The notes: generated by a model from the sequence alone, not told the origin. DNA of 64,000 bases from an uncultured Desulfovibrio sp. (GCF_944324935.1 NZ_CALUYG010000005.1:19887-83886), one strand, 5' to 3'. Counted from the stretch's first letter, positions 27,415-35,851 are shown. Numbers and translations: made by a program.

Positions 27415-27457
27415 TCAGATGCAAGCCATGCTGAAAGAGCGCATCCTCAAGCTATGA
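27119..27457 (+). CDS. traJ: TraJ/MobC-like relaxosome accessory protein
   Basis: A 112-aa DNA-binding protein that would recognize oriT and recruit the relaxase. The N-terminal half has a ribbon-helix-helix pattern (RSITVNVNMAEYGEILASSQ, then LSLSEYARKVCLG) and the C-terminal half is a helical MobC-type region with a Leu-rich end. It overlaps the relaxase start by four bases, as in many traJ-traI pairs. Its first 296 bases also lie inside the open extension of the transglycosylase gene. Confidence 0.82.
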   Translation: MGRPKLPDTQKRGRSITVNVNMAEYGEILASSQRAGLSLSEYARKVCLGSRVESREDQQARRELLKVNADLGRLGGLLKQALSQGQSRERIHGLLHTIDQMQAMLKERILKL

Positions 27458-29250
27458 TAAGCAAACGCATCGCCTGTCATCCCGCCAACGACAGCTATGC
27501 ACGGCTGGCGAACTATATTGCCGGTCATGACCACACAAGGGAGCGGAAGAATGTCAGAACCTACACGCCGCAGCATCACCCTGGAGAGCTTGGAAGCCTT
27601 GCCGAAAACCGCCTGCGTCGGCTGTCCGAACTCGGTTTGGCACATCGTCAGGGACGAGAAGGCGAAGAAAGATCAGGTGCAAGTCTTTTGTCAGTTGATG
27701 CACGCCCTGATCGACAAGCCCATGCTGGTTTGCGACGGGACGCAGATCGTGCCGCAGGAGAAAAGTGCCTGCTGAAATGGGCGTCCGGCTGCTGGGCAGG
27801 CGATGATTACGAGCTTGGCATCCGGGAAGTAGCCGACACCCAGGCCCTGAACACGCGCACCACCAAGGAAAAGACGTATCACCTCATTGTCAGTTTTCGA
27901 CCGGAAGACGCCCCCCGGCTGACGCCCGACGATTACCGCGCCATTGAAGAACGCTTTGCGGCGGCTCTGGGCCTTGCCGGGCATCAGCGCCATTGCGGCG
28001 TGCATATCAATACCGAAAACGTGCATATGCACGTTGCCTATAATCTGATCCATCCCGAAAAGCTGACCCGCGTGGAGCCGTGGCGGGATTATGTCGCCCG
28101 TGACAAGCTGTGCCGCGAGCTGGAAAAAGAATATGGCCTTGTGGTGGACAACGGACGGGAAAAGCGGCCGGAAAAGACTCTGGGCAGCGCGGCGGCCACC
28201 GTGGAGGCGCACAGCGGCCGGCAGTCCTTTGAAGGCTACGCCCAGGAACAGGCGTCGGAGATCGTGGCCGGACTGGACAGCCTGCAAACGTGGGAGGAGC
28301 TGCATACGTTGCTGGCCGAACGCGGCCTTGTCTTGCAGAAGCGCGGCGCGGGGCTGGTCATACGGAACCGGCACGGCAAGCAGATGACCAAGGCCAGCGC
28401 CGCCGACCGCGCTCTGTCGCTGAAGAAGCTGGAGGAACGCTTCGGCAGGTTTGCAGCGGCGGACAAGGAAAAGATGCCGGAAAGCCGTGTCAGATATGGC
28501 GCAGCCCCCTTGCAGAAAGCGCCCAACCGGGGAGAGCTGTGGGAGGAATTTCAGGCCGCGCGGCAGGAGCAGCAGGAAAGGCTGGAGGCGAGCAAGCGGA
28601 AATGGCTGGACTACTGCGATGACTTGCAGCGCAGGCCCGTGGGCAGGCGAGCACGGAGTGCGGGCCTGAAAATGGCCCGCCAATACGCCGCCCAGGAACG
28701 GCATCAGTTGACTGTCGGCTATCCGGCAAACTGGATGGACTTCCTGCGGCAAAAGGCGGCCCAGGGCAATGAAACCGCGCTGGCCGTCCTGCGATCCCGC
28801 CATGAGGAGTTTGCGCCGGAACAGTTCGCGGCCGAACAGGAAAAGATACAGCGCCAGACGGATTTGCAGGCCCGGAAGACGGAAATCCTTGAGCGGAAGG
28901 GCGTATCCGACCGCCTGAAAAAAACGCTGCTCAGCGACGCCCTGATGCGGAGTATCGCCCCCGGAGCCACGATGAAAATTTCCCGGCATGGCGTCATCAT
29001 CTACACCCTGCCCAACGGCGGCAGCATTTGCGATACCGGGAGGCGGATCAGCTTCAGCGAGTCCGCACGGGAAACGGCCCTGGCCTACATGGCGGCCAAA
29101 TGGCATGTGCGGCGTCTGGAGAAGGACGGCAAGGGAAGGGCCGTGCTTGTCCTGAGCGACGGCCAGAAGATCGTGGATGAGGGGCAGCGGCAGTTTGAAC
29201 GGCCTGCCGCGTCACGGCAACGGCAACGTGAGCAGGGGAGGGGACGATAA
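27454..29250 (+). CDS. traI: TraI/MobP-type conjugative relaxase
   Basis: Nicks oriT and pilots single-stranded DNA during transfer. The 598-aa protein begins MISKRIACHPANDSYARLAN with catalytic Tyr15, and has the metal-binding His triad His184, His191 and His193 in HINTENVHMHVA. The WASGCWAGDDYELGI and LNTRTTKEKTYHLI blocks are typical. Between Tyr15 and these blocks, residues about 28-102 look like unconstrained sequence absent from relatives I recall. That stretch coincides with another gene nested in a different frame (27551-27775). The C-terminal half is charged and helical. Convergent with the 192-aa gene 12 bases away. Confidence 0.92.
   Translation: MISKRIACHPANDSYARLANYIAGHDHTRERKNVRTYTPQHHPGELGSLAENRLRRLSELGLAHRQGREGEERSGASLLSVDARPDRQAHAGLRRDADRAAGEKCLLKWASGCWAGDDYELGIREVADTQALNTRTTKEKTYHLIVSFRPEDAPRLTPDDYRAIEERFAAALGLAGHQRHCGVHINTENVHMHVAYNLIHPEKLTRVEPWRDYVARDKLCRELEKEYGLVVDNGREKRPEKTLGSAAATVEAHSGRQSFEGYAQEQASEIVAGLDSLQTWEELHTLLAERGLVLQKRGAGLVIRNRHGKQMTKASAADRALSLKKLEERFGRFAAADKEKMPESRVRYGAAPLQKAPNRGELWEEFQAARQEQQERLEASKRKWLDYCDDLQRRPVGRRARSAGLKMARQYAAQERHQLTVGYPANWMDFLRQKAAQGNETALAVLRSRHEEFAPEQFAAEQEKIQRQTDLQARKTEILERKGVSDRLKKTLLSDALMRSIAPGATMKISRHGVIIYTLPNGGSICDTGRRISFSESARETALAYMAAKWHVRRLEKDGKGRAVLVLSDGQKIVDEGQRQFERPAASRQRQREQGRGR
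27551..27775 (+). CDS. Small Cys-rich protein nested out of frame inside traI
   Basis: A 74-aa frame lying wholly within the relaxase gene, shifted one frame. It begins MSEPTRRSITLESLEALP at an ATG with AGGGAGCGGA just upstream. It has a CVGCPNSVWH motif (Cys22, Cys25), then FCQLMHALID (Cys47) and VCDG (Cys61), a pattern suggesting a metal-binding fold. The amino-acid sequence looks natural, whereas the traI frame over the same bases looks like filler. It ends TGA exactly where relaxase-like sequence resumes. Small Cys proteins of this look occur beside mobilization genes, but I cannot name the family. Function unknown. Confidence 0.6.
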   Translation: MSEPTRRSITLESLEALPKTACVGCPNSVWHIVRDEKAKKDQVQVFCQLMHALIDKPMLVCDGTQIVPQEKSAC

Positions 29251-29262
29251 CTTGCGCGGGAG

Positions 29263-29841
29263 TTATGGATTTCTGCCTAGATCGTGTGCCTTTTTCTGCT
29301 CCACCCCCAAAGCGCGATCTATGTTTTTTTGATGGGCAATACCCAACTGAACAAGGGCTGCTTTTCGCGCAAGAAAAAAATCCTTTTCGGCTTGGTTGGC
29401 CGTACCCACAGCAAATTTTGTCAAATGCCTCAGCTTGGCATTGATGTGCTTTTTCATCCCCGTGTCCTGTCTTTGTGCGGGGGTCAGCTCCTCAATTTTC
29501 TTGCCAAACAAATCGGCATACATTTCACGGACGACATCTTCTTTCTTGCCATTTTCCCATGCCTGTTCAATGTCCTTCTCAACTTTGTAGACGGCCTCTA
29601 TCGCTTCGAGTTCCTTTTCATTGTTGGCATATATCCTTTCAAAAGTCTGGGCAATCTTTTCAAGTTTTAGAATCCTGTCAAAGTCTTTCTCGTGTACAGC
29701 TTTGGCAAACTCTCTGGATACTCCATAAAGATTGCCAGCGAAACTCTTGGCTAGCTTTGTCTTTTCCATTCTACGCTGAATGGTCTCTGCCGCAGACAAA
29801 CGGCCAGCCACCTCATCAAGAGTTAAGCCAGTCTTTTCCAT
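29263..29841 (-). CDS. Coiled-coil protein of unknown function (192 aa)
   Basis: A highly charged, almost wholly helical protein (for example RILKLEKIAQTFERIYANNE and KVEKDIEQAWENGKKEDVV) with no signal peptide or membrane segment. The start at 29841 overlaps the end of the 83-aa gene by 26 bases. It is AT-richer than the transfer genes. It stands at the downstream end of the leftward ICE genes and is convergent with traI. No family is recognized. The two-gene arrangement could be a toxin-antitoxin-like or regulatory pair, but there is no motif to support that. Confidence 0.6.
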   Translation of the reverse strand: MEKTGLTLDEVAGRLSAAETIQRRMEKTKLAKSFAGNLYGVSREFAKAVHEKDFDRILKLEKIAQTFERIYANNEKELEAIEAVYKVEKDIEQAWENGKKEDVVREMYADLFGKKIEELTPAQRQDTGMKKHINAKLRHLTKFAVGTANQAEKDFFLARKAALVQLGIAHQKNIDRALGVEQKKAHDLGRNP

Positions 29842-30067
29842 ATTTTTTTACCGCTACAGAGAGGTTCACATTATGTTCGATAAGCCAGCTCATGCCATAT
29901 ATTTCCTTTAATGCTTGAGCAGCATCAGGAGTAAGCGGTATGTCAGCAATCGCCTTCGCGGCTTCCGCCTCTTTTCCTTCCTCAAGCAATAAACCGCTTC
30001 TCACAGCCATTTCCAAAACTTCATCTTCCGTATACTCTCGCAAATTCGGTTCTCCGATGAGATTCAT
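29816..30067 (-). CDS. Small acidic protein of unknown function (83 aa)
   Basis: A cytoplasmic protein beginning MNLIGEPNLREYTEDEVLEM with an acidic helical body (SGLLLEEGKEAEAAKAIADI) and a basic end (AVKKYGKDWLNS). Upstream bases contain GGAGG-like GGGAGG/CCAAG context (minus strand, AGGGAGGCCAAG) before the ATG. It is translationally overlapped with the 192-aa gene. It is separated from rdgC by about 105 bases, so the pair may have its own promoter. Function unknown. Confidence 0.6.
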   Translation of the reverse strand: MNLIGEPNLREYTEDEVLEMAVRSGLLLEEGKEAEAAKAIADIPLTPDAAQALKEIYGMSWLIEHNVNLSVAVKKYGKDWLNS

Positions 30068-30173
30068 CTTGGCCTCCCTGACGTAAATTTGAAACAGGAT
30101 AAAAGCGCATTGGTTCTTTGTCCAGCAGGCGCAACACGGCCCGCCCCCAGAGGAGCGGGCCTTTGTTTCCAGT

Positions 30174-31064
30174 TTACGCCAGACCGGCTATGTGCAGGGC
30201 GAGATCGGCCGTCCGGGCGCAGGTGTCCGCTTTCAGCAGGAAGTCGGTATCCGCGTCCGCGCCTTTTTCCGCCTTGGGCAGTTTCAGGCCGGAAACCGTC
30301 ATGGACGTGTCCAGGGAGAAGGACAACGACACATCGGGGGTGTCGGCGGGTACGGCCGTCATGGCCAGTTTTTGGATGGTCAGGCCCTCATTGAGGGCCG
30401 AGGCGATGGAGCTTTCGCAATTCTGGACGGCCACGGCCCCCTTGTCTTCCGTTTGGGCGGACGTGGCCAGCGTGGCCGACCCGGCGCAGGAGAGTTCCCA
30501 GCCGTTCAGGGCGACATCTTCCCGCGAGAGACGGGCAAAGAAGGACGGCAACTCCGCCCCGGCGGCAAAGGCTTGCGCGTCAACACCGAAGGTGGCCTTG
30601 AACTGCGCCAGCAGGGGCAGGGCGGCCTTGGGAGAAGCGGCCACAAGCAGGCGGCCGTTTTCCAGATCCCACAGGCAGTCAGTGAGCGCGGGCGTCCATT
30701 CCGCACGGGAAATGAGCTTGGCCGTTATGGCTTCCTTCAGCTCCTTTTTGCGCTTGCCGGAGACTTTTTTGCCCTGGGCAAGTTCCGCCTGGACGGCTTC
30801 GGCAAGCTGGAGTTTCAGGGCAGCGCCGGGGGCCTTGCGGCTGTCCACCCGCAGGGAGAGGGCGACAAAGCGCCCGTGGTCGATACCGAACGAAAAATCC
30901 GTGTCCACAGCATTGCCGAGACCCACCCAGCCCATGCGTTTTCCTTCCGGCGTGACGGCATCGGAAAAGGGCAGGGCGCGCACCGCATCGGCAAAATCCA
31001 TCCGCTGGGGGACGGAAGCCTCAAAGAGGCTGAAAGAGGTCGTGTTTCCGAGAAAGCCTGCCAT
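30174..31064 (-). CDS. rdgC: RdgC-like recombination-associated protein
   Basis: Binds double-stranded DNA and restrains RecA-type recombination in known relatives. The 296-aa protein shows the RdgC pattern: an N-terminal FEASVPQRMDFADAV region, RMGWVGLGN, then the long helix KVSGKRKKELKEAITAKLIS (about residues 98-117) and CLWDLENGRLLVAAS. The ATG at 31064 is preferred because AAGGAG is seven bases upstream; a GTG at 31070 is too close. It ends the leftward transfer operon. An ICE-borne copy may protect incoming single- or double-stranded DNA or affect element recombination. Confidence 0.8.
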   Translation of the reverse strand: MAGFLGNTTSFSLFEASVPQRMDFADAVRALPFSDAVTPEGKRMGWVGLGNAVDTDFSFGIDHGRFVALSLRVDSRKAPGAALKLQLAEAVQAELAQGKKVSGKRKKELKEAITAKLISRAEWTPALTDCLWDLENGRLLVAASPKAALPLLAQFKATFGVDAQAFAAGAELPSFFARLSREDVALNGWELSCAGSATLATSAQTEDKGAVAVQNCESSIASALNEGLTIQKLAMTAVPADTPDVSLSFSLDTSMTVSGLKLPKAEKGADADTDFLLKADTCARTADLALHIAGLA

Positions 31065-31075
31065 AACCACGCTCC

Positions 31076-31252
31076 TTAATCCGACGAACTGCCGTTCTGA
31101 TTTCCTAAATTTCCTACCATATCCTGAAAGATAGCAATTTGCCTGTCGAGCTTTTCCAGCGTTGTCTTTGCGTAGGTTTGCAAGGTCTGCGCGTGCTGCT
31201 GTAAGTCCTCTGCATGGGCCATCAACGTATACAGCTTTTCCTCTGGCGTCAT
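31076..31252 (-). CDS. 58-aa small protein between topA and rdgC
   Basis: A short gene on the minus strand. GGAG stands about eight bases before the ATG at 31250-31252, and the TAA at 31076-31078 touches the rdgC ribosome site. The product begins MTPEEKLYTLMAHAEDLQQH and is one long amphipathic helix rich in Gln and His, ending NQNGSSD. It has no Cys or membrane segment. The tight packing between topA and rdgC supports it as real. Function unknown. Confidence 0.55.
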   Translation of the reverse strand: MTPEEKLYTLMAHAEDLQQHAQTLQTYAKTTLEKLDRQIAIFQDMVGNLGNQNGSSSD

Positions 31253-31264
31253 TCTGTCGTCTCC

Positions 31265-33406
31265 TTATTTCGGGGGATTGTCATAATCCGGCGAGTTGTC
31301 GTCCTTTGCCCAGTACCGTTGCTTGCATTTGGGATAGCCCGTGCAGGAGAAGTAGATGCCTCCCTTGCGCGTAGGCTTGACGGACAGCGGCTTGCCACAT
31401 TGCTTGCAGGCAAATTCGGAGAGGGTCGGTTCCTCACGCGGAACGGGCCTGCCGTCAACGGCGTTGAACGTCGCGCCGCAGTTGTCGTCCGAGCATTTGA
31501 AGAAATCGTAGGCCGCGCCGTTCTTTGTGCCCGTAATGCGGCGCAGTTTGGCGGAACCGCAGGCGAGGCAGTCAAATTCCGACAGCGGGATCTCCTTCTT
31601 TTCCTTTCTGGAGCCGGGGCGGCCGCCGTCATCCTCAAACGAGGCGTTGCACTCCTTGCACTTCCAGTAATTCCAGCCCCTTTCAGGGTTGACGTTGTGA
31701 TAGAAGGTGTCCCTGTTCCCGCAGGCGGGGCAGGGGACAGCCGTCTTTTCGCGGAACGTGGCCAGTTCGGCCATGAGCGTGTCATAGGCGAGGCCCACGC
31801 AGTCGGCATACGAAGTCTTGCCGCCGGCCACATCGTCAAGGGCGTCCTCAAGTCTTTTGGTGAAATCAAGATTCATGAAGGAAAAGACAGGCTGCATGGC
31901 GGCCACAATGGCTTCGCCCCGTGGCGTGGGCACTAGCCAGCCCTTTTCCTCCCGCAGGTAGGCTTTCTGGACAATGATGTTGTCCAGAATGGCCGCATAG
32001 GTAGCCGGACGACCGATACCGCGCCGTTCCATTTCCCGGATAAGCGTTGTCTGCTTGTAGCGCGGTTTGGGCTTGGTCTTTTTCGTGGAGACCGTGCCCT
32101 GTTGCACGACAGCCGTTGCCCCTTCCTTCAGCAGGGGGACACTGTTGGACGGTTCGGCATCCTCATCATCGGCGGCATCGGCCGCCAAGACCTGTTTCCA
32201 GCCGGGATGCACGAGCGTGCGGCCTCTGGCCTCAAAGATCGCCTGCCTGCCGTCCACATCCGCGCCAAGGCGGGCCACTCGCACGGCAAAGACCGCATCG
32301 GCAAGCTGACTGGCCAGCGCGCGCAGCCGGATAAGCGCATAAAGCGCCTGTTCATCCGCATTTTCTCCGGCTTCTTCCACGTCGATATGCGTGGGCCGGA
32401 TCGCCTCATGGGCCTCCTGCGCCCCATCCTTGCTTTTCCACGTTCGGGGCGCGGGCGGCAGGGGCAGCCCCCGGGCATCGGCATAGGCGCGAATCTCCGC
32501 TATGGCTGTTTCGGACAGGTTCGGGCTGTCCGTCCGCATATAGGTGATGTGTCCGGCTTCATAGAGCTTCTGGGCAAGCTCCATCGTCTTTTTGGGCGTG
32601 AATTTCAGCGCATTTCCCGCCGCCTGCTGCAAGCTGGAGGTGGTGAACGGAGCGGGCGGAGCCGTGGCAGCCTCCTTTTCCTCAAAGGCAAGGACATCCA
32701 GACTTCTGACGGCGGCCACCCTGTCGGCCACGGCCTTGTCAAGCACATAGGGATTGTCCTCATCCAGCCAGCCTTCCCTGGGCAGCCAGACCGCGTTCCA
32801 GCCTTCGGAGACATTTTCCACGCGGTCAAAGGTCAGTTCCACGCCGTAATGCGTGGTGGAGACGAACGACCTGATCTCCTGTTCCCTGTCAACGACGATC
32901 CGCACGGCGGGACTCTGGACGCGACCGGCCGACAGGCGGCTTTCCGAGCAGGCGCGGGAAAGCGGCCCGGAAACCTTGTAGCCCACGAGACGATCCAGCG
33001 CCCGGCGGGCCTCCTGGGCATGGACAAGGGCCATATCAATGTCGCGTGGCGCGGCAATGCCGGCCTCGACATCGTCTTTCGTTATGGCCGTATAGGTCAC
33101 GCGCTTGCAGGCCGACAGGCCGAGCACGTCCTTGAGATGCCACGCAATGGCCTCACCTTCGCGGTCAGGGTCGGAGGCCAGATAGACTTCATCCGCTTCC
33201 GCGGCCAGCGTCCTGAGTCTGGCCACCACGTCCTTCTTTTCCGGCGTGATCTGATACACCGGCCGGAAATCGGGCGGCTCAAGACCGTAGCCCTCCTGGG
33301 GAAGATCGCGGATATGGCCCACGGAGGCGGCCACCCGCCATTCCGCCGGCAAAATACTTTGCAGCTTCTTGATCTTGCCGGGACTTTCCACAATCAGCAG
33401 CTTCAT
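31265..33406 (-). CDS. topA: Type IA DNA topoisomerase I
   Basis: Relaxes negatively supercoiled DNA. The 713-aa enzyme has the toprim domain (MKLLIVESPGKIKKLQS; SDPDREGEA with Asp79 and Asp81), the active-site Tyr289 in HITYMRTDSP, and a C-terminal run of three or four Cys4 zinc ribbons (CPACGNRDTFYH, CLACGSAKLRR, CKQCGKPLS). The zinc-ribbon tail distinguishes it from the shorter TopB/TraE of plasmids. It overlaps the primase stop by four bases and so belongs to the transfer operon. It probably serves element DNA processing and is an addition to the chromosomal topoisomerase. Confidence 0.93.
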   Translation of the reverse strand: MKLLIVESPGKIKKLQSILPAEWRVAASVGHIRDLPQEGYGLEPPDFRPVYQITPEKKDVVARLRTLAAEADEVYLASDPDREGEAIAWHLKDVLGLSACKRVTYTAITKDDVEAGIAAPRDIDMALVHAQEARRALDRLVGYKVSGPLSRACSESRLSAGRVQSPAVRIVVDREQEIRSFVSTTHYGVELTFDRVENVSEGWNAVWLPREGWLDEDNPYVLDKAVADRVAAVRSLDVLAFEEKEAATAPPAPFTTSSLQQAAGNALKFTPKKTMELAQKLYEAGHITYMRTDSPNLSETAIAEIRAYADARGLPLPPAPRTWKSKDGAQEAHEAIRPTHIDVEEAGENADEQALYALIRLRALASQLADAVFAVRVARLGADVDGRQAIFEARGRTLVHPGWKQVLAADAADDEDAEPSNSVPLLKEGATAVVQQGTVSTKKTKPKPRYKQTTLIREMERRGIGRPATYAAILDNIIVQKAYLREEKGWLVPTPRGEAIVAAMQPVFSFMNLDFTKRLEDALDDVAGGKTSYADCVGLAYDTLMAELATFREKTAVPCPACGNRDTFYHNVNPERGWNYWKCKECNASFEDDGGRPGSRKEKKEIPLSEFDCLACGSAKLRRITGTKNGAAYDFFKCSDDNCGATFNAVDGRPVPREEPTLSEFACKQCGKPLSVKPTRKGGIYFSCTGYPKCKQRYWAKDDNSPDYDNPPK

Positions 33407-35679
33407 CGCTCCACTCCTTTTTCCTGCGCCCGGCCGAGCTGACGCCGCACCGCATCAAGCCCGCGAGCCTTGTGCAAATCGTTGAAATCCGTCAAACCCT
33501 GTTGCTTTTCATCGGCTGTGAAAATCGGGATCCTGACCTTGCCCTGAACCGCACGGGCGGCGTCGCGGGCGGCTTCCACGCCCACATTCCTGCCCGTCTC
33601 CTGTTCCTTGCCGTGATCGTTGTCGGCGCAGATGGTTATGGCGGCGTTGGGATACTTTTCCCTGAGGGCTTCGGCCACCGGCTTGAGATTGCCCGCATCA
33701 AAGGCCACGGCCACCGGCGCGCCCGTGGCCATGTGGATGCTGGCCCCCGTCGCGTAGCCCTCGCAAATGACGATCTCCGCTTGCGACAAGTCCTTGCCCT
33801 CGTCGCCCAGCAGACAAAAATTGCCGCGCTTTTCCATGCCCGCGAAAAATCTTTTCCGCCCGTCGTCATCAATGGTTTGATAGCCTCGCAACTCACCGTC
33901 GATATTGTGGAGCGGCACAACCAGACGCGACTTGCCCGCTTCCACTTCCACTTGCCTGATGCCAAACGCCTCAACGCCCTTTTCTTGCAGGTAGGCATGA
34001 TCTCCGGCGGGTCCAAAGCTGTCCCACAGCCTTTGAGCGCGGGCGGCGGCATTGTCGTATTCAAGCGCACGGGCCTGCTGTTGCGCCTGAATCCGGGCCG
34101 CACGTTCCGCGCGCTGTTGCTCCATTTCGGCCTGAGAAAGCCTCACGCCGGAGGCAATGAGCTTGACTCTGTCGCCCTGGACGTGATTCTGCGCCCAGCC
34201 GGCCGGGATGCCGTCGGCATGGAGGCAGTATGCGCCGTCAAGACCCCGGCCGTTTTTGGCCAGCAGCGGCACACGATGGATCTGCCCGTCCATGACAGGC
34301 AGTTGCCCCTTCAGGTCAAGGCCGAGTTCGGCCAGCTTGACGGCAAATTCCTGCGCCGGCTCAAGATGCTCCTGCCGATCCTGTTCCACGGCGGGAAGCC
34401 AGCGTTGCAGCGGCCCAAGGTCAACACCTTCCGGCGCGAACCAGCGTTTTTCGTTCCAGTCGAACTTCGCCCCCAGACTCTTGGCGTCGTTTTTCTCCCT
34501 GTAGGGTACGGACAGCCATGTTTTTTCCGGCGCAGGGGCCTTTTCCCCCGGCATGAACTTTTGCAGGGAAGCCAAATCGCCTCCTTCCGGGCAATACCAT
34601 TGCTTTTCGCGAGCATCCCATTTGGCGCCGAGGGCCTTTGCCTCCCGCCGGGCCGAGTAGGGGACGGCCAGCCACGTTTTTTCCGAAGCCGGAGCGGCCC
34701 GTGACGGTTCGCGCCCGACATCGGGAACGCCCCTGTCCAGAACCGCCGAACGCCGCCCCTTTTCGTTGTCCGCTTCGCGTTCCGTCTGGAGCGAGTGCTC
34801 GCGCTCAAGGCCCATCAGGTATTCCTTGATGTGTTCGGCATCACGGCAGGCGCGGAGTATCTCAAGCGGATCGTCCTTCAAGTCGGCTATCCATGACTGG
34901 ACATAGGCCGCATGTTGACCGGGATCATGCCCCACGCCGATATCCTGTCCGAGCATCCAGGAGGCTATTTCCGCCCGCAGTTCCTCCTTGGCGTAGCCTT
35001 CCGAACCGCGTACCCCGAACGGACGATCCATGCGGCTTTCGTGACCCGTCCAGTGGCCAAGCTCATGGAGCGCCGTGGCATAGTATTTGTCGGGCGCGTC
35101 AAAGTTGCTCCTGGGCGGGAGATGAATCTCATCCCGCGCAATGCTGTAGAACGCGCGATCCGCCTGATCGTGCTTGATGACGGCCCCCGACCTGGACAGG
35201 ATTTCCTCCGCTTTTTCCAGCGGTTCCCATTCATAGAGCGGCTTGGACACTTCGAGGGGCGGCAAGCCCTCGACATCCTGCGCGTTGAAGACCCGATGGA
35301 TCTTGAGCATGGGCCGCTCCAAATGCCGGGTCACACGTTCGGGATTGCCGTCCTCATCCAGGACGGGGCGACCGTTCTCATCCAGCCTGTCTTCCGTCAC
35401 CTGCGTGACGAAATACTCAATGGGAACGGATTTGCTGCCTTTCCTGATCTTGTAGCCCGCCTTGACGGCCTGCTTGAACGTCATCCAGCGCGGATCGCCC
35501 GTGGAGAGCATGGACAGCCACAGGCGGTTGCCGCCCCTGTAGGTGACGCCGGAAATGGGATTGTAGGGCGCAAGTTCCTTCGCGGGCGTCCAGGGCTTTT
35601 GCCAGGGCGCGGTGCCGTTTTCCAGCATGGCGATGACCCTGGCGGCAAACTCTTCATGGAACGCTTTACTCGCCGACAT
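33403..35679 (-). CDS. ArdC-like antirestriction domain fused to a TraC-type primase (toprim) domain
   Basis: A 758-aa fusion. Residues 1-130 are an ArdC N-terminal ssDNA-binding domain (FAARVIAMLENGTAPWQKPW). Residues about 150-300 are a zincin-like domain with HELGH at 205-209 plus downstream acidic residues. Two DUF5710-like repeats follow (TWLAVPYSARREAKALGAKW near 333 and TWLSVPYREKNDAKSLGAKF near 379). The C-terminal half is a plasmid primase with toprim motifs (EIVICEGYATGAS and ITICADNDHGKE). ArdC protects incoming DNA from host restriction; the primase would make the complementary strand in the recipient. It is flanked by a small acidic gene and topA with overlaps. Confidence 0.88.
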   Translation of the reverse strand: MSASKAFHEEFAARVIAMLENGTAPWQKPWTPAKELAPYNPISGVTYRGGNRLWLSMLSTGDPRWMTFKQAVKAGYKIRKGSKSVPIEYFVTQVTEDRLDENGRPVLDEDGNPERVTRHLERPMLKIHRVFNAQDVEGLPPLEVSKPLYEWEPLEKAEEILSRSGAVIKHDQADRAFYSIARDEIHLPPRSNFDAPDKYYATALHELGHWTGHESRMDRPFGVRGSEGYAKEELRAEIASWMLGQDIGVGHDPGQHAAYVQSWIADLKDDPLEILRACRDAEHIKEYLMGLEREHSLQTEREADNEKGRRSAVLDRGVPDVGREPSRAAPASEKTWLAVPYSARREAKALGAKWDAREKQWYCPEGGDLASLQKFMPGEKAPAPEKTWLSVPYREKNDAKSLGAKFDWNEKRWFAPEGVDLGPLQRWLPAVEQDRQEHLEPAQEFAVKLAELGLDLKGQLPVMDGQIHRVPLLAKNGRGLDGAYCLHADGIPAGWAQNHVQGDRVKLIASGVRLSQAEMEQQRAERAARIQAQQQARALEYDNAAARAQRLWDSFGPAGDHAYLQEKGVEAFGIRQVEVEAGKSRLVVPLHNIDGELRGYQTIDDDGRKRFFAGMEKRGNFCLLGDEGKDLSQAEIVICEGYATGASIHMATGAPVAVAFDAGNLKPVAEALREKYPNAAITICADNDHGKEQETGRNVGVEAARDAARAVQGKVRIPIFTADEKQQGLTDFNDLHKARGLDAVRRQLGRAQEKGVER

Positions 35680-35851
35680 CCGTGCCCTCCTGCGCCTCCT
35701 GAATGTCCTCCAGGATATCCTGAAGGGTCAGGGCCTCTTCCGTGAACGCCCCCAGGGCGTCGGCCAGTTCCGGGTCGAGTTCCACGGCAAAGCCGTCTTC
35801 CGCCTGCAAAAAGGCATCACGCGCGGCGGCATTGGCATATTCCTTGTCCAT
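35666..35851 (-). CDS. Small acidic protein (61 aa) of the transfer operon
   Basis: Begins MDKEYANAAARDAFLQAEDG; strongly acidic, with 16 Asp/Glu and few basic residues. It overlaps both neighbours: 14 bases into the ArdC-primase gene and one base with traF. The tight packing argues that it is expressed. It could modulate the nuclease- or protease-like domains of the following protein, but this is only a guess from position. Confidence 0.6.
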   Translation of the reverse strand: MDKEYANAAARDAFLQAEDGFAVELDPELADALGAFTEEALTLQDILEDIQEAQEGTDVGE

